39,952 nt of DNA, taken from the NCBI GenBank assembly GCA_964560875.1, contig CAZLMW010000070.1, positions 1 through 39,952 on the forward strand. The letters run 5' to 3'. Origin of the DNA: CAZLMW01 sp964560875. Its GTDB lineage: Bacteria > Myxococcota_A > UBA9042. Below the pieces are notes generated by a model that saw only the letters and a list, made by a program, of their open reading frames with translations, was not told where the DNA came from and made no database searches. Made by a program: the position numbers and the translations under genes. Positions 7,501 through 16,100 of the stretch are shown here, one piece after another. Each line of letters begins with the position of its first letter. Position 1 is the stretch's first letter.

Positions 7501-9963
7501 AGTCCGGCCGACGATTGTGACGCCGCCGTCGCTGTGACCCACGAGCCCTTCGCCACGTTCGCCGCCGGCCGCGGGCTTCAGGTCGGCCTGCCAGCTCGTC
7601 TTCACCAGGTCGCCGCCAAAAAGCATGATCGACGCGTCGCCGTTGGCCGGCGCCTTGTTGATGATCACGGTCACCGTGATGCCGCTTTGGGTGATCATGT
7701 CTGGCACATCGGCGGACGCGGATTTGAGCGGCAGCAACGCCCCACCGAGCACCTTGGCGGTCTTGTCGAGCACGGCAACCGCCGCATAGTTGACCTTTGT
7801 TGCGCCTTTTCCGGTCGATGCAACGCCGCCCATGCCGACGATGCCGCCCTGCAGGACCGCGACGCTCTCAAAGCTGCCCGTGAGCCCCTTGATCGCCTTG
7901 TACTTCGGGTTGGTGTGCATGATCGCGTCGAGCGTTGGGCGCCGATAGAAATAGGCTTCGAACGCGCTGCCGTCGCATTTGCCCCCGACGCAAACACTGG
8001 CGAGCGTGCAGTCGTCGCCGTCGTCGCACTTGCCGCCATCGGGGGTCGCCAGCGGCGCGCATGTGAAGCCGTGCAGCCCCTGGGTGACGCACTGGACTTG
8101 CTGGCACTGCTTCACTTTCACGTCGCACACGACCTTGGGCCCCGCGATGCACTTGCCGTTGGTGTCGCAGCGGTCATTGACCGTGCAGCCGGTGTTGTCC
8201 GCGTTGCACACCGTGCCAACGGACTTGCTGTGATCGAACGAACAGGAGCCGGTCTTGCTGTCGCACGCGTCCACCGTGCAGTCGTTGCCGTCTTTGCAGT
8301 TGCTCGACTCGTGGGTGCAGCCCTTGAGCGGGTGGCAGACATCGAGCGTGCAGACGTCCTTGTCGTCGCACTTGAGCGCCTTACCGCTGCACTGACCGGT
8401 TGCGTCGCACGCCGTTGAGGTGGTGCACTTGCTGCCGTCGTCGCACGCGAGCCCGAGCTTCTGCGGCCGCATCCCGCACTTGCCTGTCTTTGGATCGCAC
8501 GCGACTTTCAGGCACACGGTGTCGTCTTTCTTGCTGCAAAACACCTTGCTGGCCGGGTTGAACGTGCAATCGGCGACCTTGAGCGACTTGTTGCAGTAGT
8601 AGACGCCGTTGCACAGGTCGCCGTCGTCGGCTTTGGCGCAGTCGGCGTTGGTCGTGCACTTGCAGGTGATCGCCGCGGCCTTGCAGGTCTTGCCCTCGCA
8701 GACGTCACCGCTGCTACACGCGTTTGCGTCGTCGCACAGAAACGGCCCTTCGCCGGCGCTCTCGCCCTTTTTCTTCGCCGCGAAGGTGCAGGCGATGGGG
8801 CTGCCAACCTTGGTTGTGTCCGGCTTGCACACCTCTTTGACGTCCGCGCGCGCCCGCAGCTCGCATTTGCCCGTTGCGGCGTTGCAGACGGACTTCGCGC
8901 AGGCCGAATCTTTCACGACGCTGCACGTGATGAGGCTCGCGGGGTTGGGTGCGCATTTGCCGGCCACCTTGTCGCAGTAGAGGGTCCCGTTGCACTTGTC
9001 CCCGTCGTCGAATTTCGCGCAGTCGGCCGTGGTCTTGCAGGTGCACGTGAACGAGCCGCCCTGGCACACGCCGCCGAGGCAGTGGTCCTTGGTGGTACAG
9101 GCGTCATTGTCGTCGCACACCGTCGATGTCGGCGCCGCCTTGGGGGTGCAGAGCCCGGACTTGGCGTCGCAGGCGAGCACTGTGCATGAGCCGGCCTTGG
9201 ACGGCGGGCACTTGACGATGGACGCCTTGTTCACGGCGCACTTGGCCGGCTTGGTGGCCTTGTCGCAGTACAACCCGCCGTTGCAGGCGTTGCTGTCGTC
9301 GAGCGGATCGCAGTCGGCGTTGGTCTGGCACGCGCAGGTGTTCGCGCCGCCGCTGCATTTGCCCGCCGTGCAGGTCTCGGACTGGGTGCACTTGTTGCCG
9401 TCGTCGCAGGCGAGGCCGTCGGGTTTGTCGACCGACTCGCAGGTGCCGTTCTTGGGTTCGCAGGTCGTGATCGAGCACGGCTCGTCGATGCCCTTGCAGT
9501 GGATCACCGTCGACGGCTTCACCGCGCACCGGTACGGGAACAGCGAGAGGTTGCAGAAGAGTGTGCCGTTGCAGAGGTCGCCGTCTTCCTGCCCCTTGCA
9601 GTCGGCGCTCGTTTTGCAGGTGCACAGGTTGGCTTTGCCGGCCTTGCAGGTGCCGTTTTCGCACTTGTCGTCGGGGCTGCAGGGATCGTCATCGACGCAG
9701 GGCGCGCCGTTGTTGCGGGGCTGCATCGCGCATTTGCCGGTCGCCGTGTCGCACGTGTTCACCGAACAGACCGAATCGTTCGCCGTGTCGCAGTCGCACG
9801 CCTTGTCCGCGCCGCCCGAGTCGGTCACCGGCACATCTGCCGCCGACGTATCATCGACATTGGCGCTGGTCTTGGACGTCCCAGACTCCGGATCTCCGCC
9901 CGAACAGCCGCCGCAGAGCCCCAACGCGAGCGCCGTAGCGGCCACGATCCACAGTCGCTTCAT
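4597..9963 (-). CDS. Giant Cys-rich lipoprotein with C-terminal FGE-like domain
   Basis: This 1788-residue protein begins with a lipoprotein signal (MKRLW, hydrophobic core, LCGGC lipobox), so it should be anchored in a membrane, probably facing out. Residues about 50-690 are a long array of cysteine-rich repeats built on CDDGxxCT and CxxGxC patterns. Then come two propeller-like segments (repeated G-G, VVG and AVV strands). They are separated and followed by further Cys-rich inserts with the CDDGVACT and CDDQKPCT motifs. The last 257 residues, from MVYVPAGSFYMG, are a formylglycine-generating-enzyme (FGE/sulfatase-modifying factor) fold with RLPTEAEW, GSVSEF, RGGNF and YGFRC motifs. The cysteine pair that FGE uses for catalysis is absent: the RGGNF segment is followed by KRSQTGDLRL. 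The domain is therefore probably structural or ligand-binding. GAGG precedes the ATG. The role is likely surface recognition or adhesion, by inference. Confidence 0.8.
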   Translation of the reverse strand: MKRLWIVAATALALGLCGGCSGGDPESGTSKTSANVDDTSAADVPVTDSGGADKACDCDTANDSVCSVNTCDTATGKCAMQPRNNGAPCVDDDPCSPDDKCENGTCKAGKANLCTCKTSADCKGQEDGDLCNGTLFCNLSLFPYRCAVKPSTVIHCKGIDEPCSITTCEPKNGTCESVDKPDGLACDDGNKCTQSETCTAGKCSGGANTCACQTNADCDPLDDSNACNGGLYCDKATKPAKCAVNKASIVKCPPSKAGSCTVLACDAKSGLCTPKAAPTSTVCDDNDACTTKDHCLGGVCQGGSFTCTCKTTADCAKFDDGDKCNGTLYCDKVAGKCAPNPASLITCSVVKDSACAKSVCNAATGKCELRARADVKEVCKPDTTKVGSPIACTFAAKKKGESAGEGPFLCDDANACSSGDVCEGKTCKAAAITCKCTTNADCAKADDGDLCNGVYYCNKSLKVADCTFNPASKVFCSKKDDTVCLKVACDPKTGKCGMRPQKLGLACDDGSKCTTSTACDATGQCSGKALKCDDKDVCTLDVCHPLKGCTHESSNCKDGNDCTVDACDSKTGSCSFDHSKSVGTVCNADNTGCTVNDRCDTNGKCIAGPKVVCDVKVKQCQQVQCVTQGLHGFTCAPLATPDGGKCDDGDDCTLASVCVGGKCDGSAFEAYFYRRPTLDAIMHTNPKYKAIKGLTGSFESVAVLQGGIVGMGGVASTGKGATKVNYAAVAVLDKTAKVLGGALLPLKSASADVPDMITQSGITVTVIINKAPANGDASIMLFGGDLVKTSWQADLKPAAGGERGEGLVGHSDGGVTIVGRTLAAGGKALVRRTTVFGAAKWTRVINTATASNLNAVIRDGKSHLFAAGSIQVGKGLAARTQAWIARMDDAGKVLWQRTYAGKTNRAITAMTRLASGRLIAIGQESAPIPKAPIHGSFMAFSSLGDPAGSVTSPIPSRFTAIAKRASGHLAVVGSINSPITPNSLYLVGADTLGNPTWARAPTKGGLKERLLDVAIDPTGALWVVGQSRKKNGTTQPIYGRTNPWGDASCKEAGKCLGKKHGACDDGVACTIDMCDGDTGCSNKSYSGVLCKPGGDCITIGQCKGKTCLPLPRTKLFGRTVKANMSAVASIAPLAGGGMLLAGRTGDFDNAFARLDAVGDVMASATLPAKPPSGTTKPGLGAIRTGSLKDGRYWLLGHSAKATQYPVLHLWWLDVAGGAAQTFRALETADSIGHDAATRHNGTDVLLAYWANSMRVAAVSAAGKELWRTDPILSDAPNGVARLVPSETGGAIIAAALTAASGPAEDLLIGHVTSTGKLASVKTVPTASDLEVTGLVAAGKDVIATGMHTVGGRVMSWTARVSVDGKIAWQRIGRLQPKGAIYGGAALVPGGLVIGHRADPGKVGRLGAVSISSFGGVAQPLPFTAAGLSLSLGVHSPVASWLDGGYAIAGMAHDGTKNHPFVVRAAPFGHTTCGTDGKCAGKKSDSCDDQKPCTVDRCDPKVGCVHTPAKNGLLCGPANTCIKGSCVANPAGMVYVPAGSFYMGCNAALDKHCSAEELPQHEVVLSKGYWIDKYEVSLDEMRACVQANVCVGPSMGISTIGNCNKYHTPVTAKGKDAPVQCVHPKAMAKYCAWKNKRLPTEAEWSKAARGGCEIWGADCAKKTPTYAWGEDEPVCGTKEYIHRGKAPHSGWACGTAWVGHRGKHPADQSVYGVFDMTGSVSEFTADRYDNKYYAKSPKTDPQGPSSGSASSIRGGNFKRSQTGDLRLAAREGKSIGNEMYGFRCVMTAK

Positions 9964-10066
9964 GCCAACCTCGATAGCTGAATCCGTTCGCAGGATACCA
10001 TCGCCGCGCGGGCTTCGTTGAGGCGGTGGGTACCGAGGATCATCGACGCGCGTTTCCGCATCCGAT

Positions 10067-10078
10067 CGTCATATGACG
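10067..10078. promoter_or_regulatory. 12-base perfect palindrome
   Basis: CGTCATATGACG is a perfect palindrome 104 bases upstream of the giant-lipoprotein start, in the 235-base stretch between it and pfa3. A second short palindrome, GTGGCCAC, lies at 10088-10095. This is a possible operator for the lipoprotein gene. Nothing else was seen between 9964 and 10198. Confidence 0.2.
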
Positions 10079-10198
10079 CGTTAGTACGTGGCCACTGAAA
10101 ATTCTGGTGTCGCGTGTCGTGTAGATCGTTAGCTTTCTAAGCGAATCTGCCAGCCATCGTCTCCCCGCAAAACAGGACCGCCGTTTGAGCCCATCGCG

Positions 10199-13100
10199 TC
10201 ATTTGGCGATGCGCGGGCCGTTGGGGCCGAAGAGGCGGCTCGCAAGCTCGGCCAACCAGGCATCTTCGGCGCTGTCCGACACCTGCAAGGTGCCCGTTTC
10301 GACTGCGTTGACCATGCGCTGAATCGGCTCGGTGAGCGTTTCGCCGGGCCATCCACCGCCGCGGATCAAGGTCTGGAGCAGCGTGGCATAAGCCGGGTCG
10401 GCGCCGGTCTTGGTCGCCCATGCTGTGACGGCCTGATCCAGCGCGGTTTCGCCGGGATTGGGTCGCTCGTCGCTGTTGGCAGGCCCCAGCCGGTTGATGC
10501 CATCGATCACGACCGCCTTGCGCTCCTTCAGCGGCAGGTCAGCCAGCGTTTCCGGCAGGATCGGGCGGCCGATGTAGATGTCCTGGGTGCCCATGCCGAC
10601 CGGGAACTCGGTCCGCACGTCCAGCGGGTCGACGGGCAAGCCACCGACGAAGCGAACCGGCACGACCGGGGCGTTGGCGCGCAGGGCCATGTCGATGAAG
10701 GCGCTGCTCATCTTGGCGACGGGCGGCTGGCAGGAGAACGACCGGGTGCCTTCGACGTGGACCATCACCGATTTGCCCAGGCCCGGCGCGGCGCCGTTGG
10801 CGGTGGCTTGACCCTTCATCTCGGCTTCGAGTTCTCCGATGATGCGCGGCAACGACGAGCGATCTTTGCGGTCGAAAAACGCGATGATTCCCGGGTCCTT
10901 TACACCCGGCCACGTGAAGCAGTGAGCGATCAGGCGGCCCAGCCACGTCTTGCGGTGTTCGGCCTTGGCGAGCGTGACGGTGGGGACCCCGGCGAGGCCG
11001 GACGCGAGGATTGAAAAGAGCAACGACTCGACGCCGGTCTGGTGGTTGGCGCAATACAACGCGCTGCGGCCGGTGATCGCGCCGAAAGCGGCGGGATCCT
11101 CGAAGACAACCCGGCGCAGGAAGCGCTGCATGAGGGCGTAGTACACGTCTTCGACCGGCCAGCGTCCGCAGCCGAACCACCGGCTCCAGAACGCGCGGAC
11201 TGGCGCCAGATCGAGCGACTCGGGGCCACTGTTGCGGACGACAACGGAGCCATCGTCGGCCGACACGTCGATCGGGAAACGGTTCAACGGTGCCGCGGCG
11301 GGCACGGTCCCGGGATGCACGTGGAGCAGCCGACCGATGTGCTCTTTGGCGGCGATTTCGGCGGGCTTTTCGGTGCCGTACAGGCTCGTGATGGTGCCGG
11401 GCAGCCAGCTGCTGATGGCGATGTCGTTGGGGTCGAGGCGCGTTATACCGTCGTCTGTCGTGGAGAGGCCGACCGCATGGACGGCTCGCCGGTCACGCAA
11501 GAAGGCGCGGCGCGATTGCGGGTCGGCGCGACCGAGTGGGCCCTTGGGAAAGAGCGCTTCGACCAGGCGGAACGAGCACCACACACCGGACTCGCCGATG
11601 AGCTGGACCGTGAACGCAACGAGCCGGGGGCCGAGCGTGCCATCGAAGCGCACTTCGCAACGCACATCGCCGCTCGTGGGAGCCGGACCGTAAACGTCGA
11701 GGGATTCGATGCGCGCGGGGTAGGCGACCACGTCGTCGGCGATGGCGTCCGACCAAAGGCTCAACCGGTCGTGCGGGATGGCGTGCGTGGCGCCGTCGAG
11801 CAGCCGTGGATGAAGCGCGTGGCCGGCGAGGTGGTCATCGCTGGCGTCGAGGATGGCCGAAGCGCCGGTGTCCGCGAAGACGAGCGACTTGAGCACCTGC
11901 AGGGCCGGGCCGTGAAAGAGGTCGCCGGATGCGTACGGGTCAGCCTGTTCGTCGCCTTTCAAGCTTCCGTCGGCCGCCGGTGAAGTCGGGAATCCGTAGC
12001 CGAAGACCACCTTGCCGGTCGCGAAGTCGCCTTCGTCGGTGAACAGGCGCACGCGAGCGACGTCTTGCGCCAGCGGATCAAGGCGAACCTCCGCACGGAT
12101 GGCGGTCGGTTCTGTGACGGCGAGCCAGCGCTGTACGGCCACGTCGCGAACGCCGATGACAGTCCGTCCGGCGAAACGGTGGTCGGTTGCGGCGGCCTCG
12201 GCGATCCAGTCGGCCATCACCATCAGCGGCACGGCGGGGACGGTGAACGTCGGGCGGTGATCGGCGAGCCAGGCGTCGGTTGCCGGATCGACCACGGTGA
12301 GTGTCGCTGTATCGTGAGAAGCAGTGTCGTGAGAAGCAGTGTCGTGAGAAGGAGCCGCGAGCGTGCCGGCAGGACGACCGGTGAGCCGCATGCCGAGGTT
12401 GGATGCCTCGTAGATCCGCAGCCCATCGACCCAGAGCGAGGCTTTCGCAATCGCGTAAGCGCCCTCGTCGTCGCGGCCCTTCTCGGTGATCTCGAGGGTG
12501 CTGACGATGAGCTTGTTGTGCGGCCGGACCTGGCCCCGGTACTTCCACGACAGCGGCTTGCCGAGCTGGAGGGGTTCAAAACGCGCGCCTTCGATGCCCT
12601 CGTCCATGCCCTGGTGGAGCATGGCGAACTGCAGCAGGTGGATCATCGCCTCGATGCCGAGCGAGCCGGGCTGCACCGGATCCTGGAAGAAGTGGGCCTT
12701 GAAGAACCACTCGGAGACATCGACGTCCTTTTCGCCGCGGTACAAGCCGAGCCCGGCGTCGCCACCATCGGGGATGGCCACGGCGATTCGATCGAGCATG
12801 AGAAGAAATGGCGTCGGCAGCTTGGCATCGGCGTCAAACCACGGCGCGTCGCGGCGACCGAGATCTACGGCGCCGTCGGCGTCAATGTAATCGGCGCTTA
12901 CATTGGTGATCTCGTTGGGGCGGTCGTGGTGAGCGCGTTGCACATCGCTGATCGGCAGGCCTTTTTGGGCGGCCAGCGCGGCGGCAGGGAAGAACCCGAA
13001 CACCGTCTTCATGTCGTAGACGAGCTCATCGCCGAGCCGACATTCGACGTCGAAGCTCTCGATGATCATGCCGCCCGATTGGCTGACGTTGGTGATCTTG

Positions 13101-16100
13101 ACGCGTGTGGCGAGCGTCCCGCAGTCGGGCAAGAGCTCCTTGTGCCAGGTCGCCGTGCCGTCGAGGTTGCGGAAGAAGAGATCCTGGGTCGTCGTCACCG
13201 CGCTGCCAACGAACGACGCGAGCCATCCGCACGGTTGCAGCGCCGCCTCGAGGAAGACGCAAAACGGCATGGTTGCGGCGCCATTGTCGGCGAAATACCA
13301 GGCGTCGGCGGGGACGTCGTATTCGAGCTCGACGACCGCTCCTGACGTGCAAGCGCCGATGTCACCGTTGATCTCGGTCACGCGGCTCATGAAGTGGTAG
13401 GGCGGTCCCGGCAGCCGCGCGACGCGGCGGGTGTCGTCGAAGACCTCGTACATCGGGCCGAACGCCTGGCTGGGTTTGCCCCATGCGCACGCAAGCAGCG
13501 ATCGATAGCCGAAGTCGAAGCCGTCGATGCTGGCCACGGGTTTGCGCTCTTTGTATGCCTCGATGACCTTGGGCCACGGCAGGGCTGGGCGGGTTTGCTG
13601 AACCCATGTGCGGTCTTCGAGCGGCCAATCGGGCACAAGGCGCAGGCCGAGTCGGCGGCAATGAAAGGCCTTGAGGCCGTCCACCGTGCAGAGGATGTCG
13701 GCCCACAGGGTCGGGTACGGGCCGGATTCGAACTCGTCGACGAAGACCTCGTAGATGAGCTCTTTGCTCGACGGAAGCACCTGGCCCCGGCAGCGCAGGG
13801 GGTAGGTCACATCGGGCGCCACGGCAAAGCGCCACGCGTCGTTGTCAGTCGTGTAGCCGAGCGAGGTCAGGTAAACGGCCATCGCCTGCAAGCAGCCCTC
13901 GAACATCAGGGTGCCGGGCATGCAGGGGTCGTTCTTGAAGTGGCCGTCGAAGAACCAGTCGCCCGGGGTGATCGTGTCGACGGCGCGCAGGTAGCCGCGG
14001 CCCCACGGCCCGCCGTCGCGGTCAATGTCGGTCACTCTTTCGAGTAGCCGCATCTTGCCGCCCGCGATGGTCGGTGTGCGGGTATGGGTCGCGGTGCGCT
14101 CGAATCCCGGGCCGAAACAGGCCAGCGCGTCGCCTTCGGTCCAGGCTTGGAGTTCGCCATCGGAGAGAGCCGTCTTGGTGCAGCGCATCAGCGCCGGATC
14201 GAGCCGTGGATCGGGTGTGTTTTCGCCGGTCTCGGGGGTCCAGAGGATGCCCTTGGATGCGGCGAGATCGGCGTCGCTGAAGAACCCGGCCTGGCCTTCA
14301 CGGACGCTGAGGCGGACCTCGTCGCCGACCCGGCAGTCGTAGTGGAAGAAGAAGAGGCCGATATCGCCTTGCGAGGCGTGTCCGTCGCAGTGGATGTCGT
14401 AGCGGAGGGTCTCGCCGGGACGCGGCAGATCGCCGTGGTAGGTCAGGTCGCAGCCGAGCAGGCGGTAGACGCGCTCGCCCCGGTTGATGGCGTCGATGCC
14501 GAGCCACGAGATGAGCATCAGGTCAGCCTGGCCGGACTCGATCATGATGCCCGCAGGCATGCGCCCGTCGTGCATGTGCCAGGTGCCGTCGACGACGTCG
14601 GTTTCGGTCCAGATGGTGCCTTTGCCCATGGTGGCGGGTTCGGCGTCGAGGCCGATCACGCGGTCGGCGAGCAGCAACGGCGGCTCGGGCATGCGGACCT
14701 GGCGCTCGTAGCCATCCTGGCCTTTGAACGCGTCACCGTAGATGGAGCTGATCGCGCCGCTGGCGTGCACGAGGAGGTCCTCGCGACTGAACTTGGGGCC
14801 GGGGAATACAGCGGGTGCGGCGGCGGGTGCCGGTGTGGCCTGCGCGGGTTCGGGTAGGGGGTCGCGTGCGGATGTGGCCGGCGGTTTGAGTCGGTGTTCG
14901 GGTGCGGGTGCGGGTTTGGCGGCGGGTGCGGATTGCGGCTGCGGCGCGAGACCGGTTGGGAGCGGAAAGGGTTGCAGGGCGAGCTCGGGGGGGTGGACGC
15001 GGGCGTCGAGCAGGAGCTGGCCGGCTGCGGCGCGGAGGTGCAAGAAGCGGCGGTGGACCTCGCCTTGAGTGGCCATGAACTGGCGGTGGAGCTCGGCGAC
15101 GTGGGCTTGGTGGGCGGCAGCGCGCGCGACGACAGCGGCAACGCCGGTGGTATGCGATGGCGTCCGCGGAGTCGGAGCAGGCGCGACGGGCGTTCGTGTC
15201 ATGGGGGTCACGGTGTTGGCTTGCGGAGCCGCCGCGGCGATGGCGACGGACGCACGGGCCGGCGCATGGAACGGCGCGCCAGCTGCAATGGGTGTCGGGG
15301 TCGGCTTGGACGCGACTGCTCGCGGCGCCGTGGGCACTTGCCGGAGTTCGGGCGCGACGACGGGAACCAGCGCTGGTGCGGGCTGCATGACCTGGCCGGC
15401 TGCGGGTGGCACCAGGGGAGCAATGGCGACCGGGACGGGGGCGGGCAACGCGGGAAGGTTGATCGGGGCCGGGTGAGCCGGAATTGTGAGCACAGGGCCG
15501 GCGTCGGCGCCCGCGCTGGCGGGGCGGTGTAAGGCCGTCGGGCGCTTTGGAGCGACGAGGCCAACGGTGGCTTGCTGCCCGGCCATCCCTTGCAGTGACA
15601 GACCGACCGCTCGCGACCCACCTTCCTGGCTCAAGGCGAGGACGTTGCCGAGAACCTGCACGAGGCCCCAGGCGGCGTGTGCGCGCCCAAAACGTTTGGT
15701 GAGGGCATCGGCGGATACAACCGGCGAACCGTCGGCGTCGCCGCGCAAGAGGGCATAGATGACATCGCCATCGCGTTGCGCGTCTGCGGCTCGCTTGAGG
15801 ACGAAGACGACGGCAGCGTCACCCTTGTCGCTGGTATCGCCGAGCGCCTCGGATGCCGCGCGGTGTACGGGTTCGACGCTGGCATCGACGGCGCCAACGA
15901 CGGCCGTGTCGAGCTGCCCGGCTCGCAGGTGACGGATGGCGATTTGCAGCGCGCGAACGCCGCTGAGTTCTTCGGACGAGACGGTCAGGCTGGGGCCGCC
16001 GACGTCGAACTGGATGTTGAGCCGGTTCGCCGGGATGTTGGGCATGGTGCCGAGCACGCCGGCCGAACCGAGGACGGGCACGATCGCTTCGCGCGCGTCG

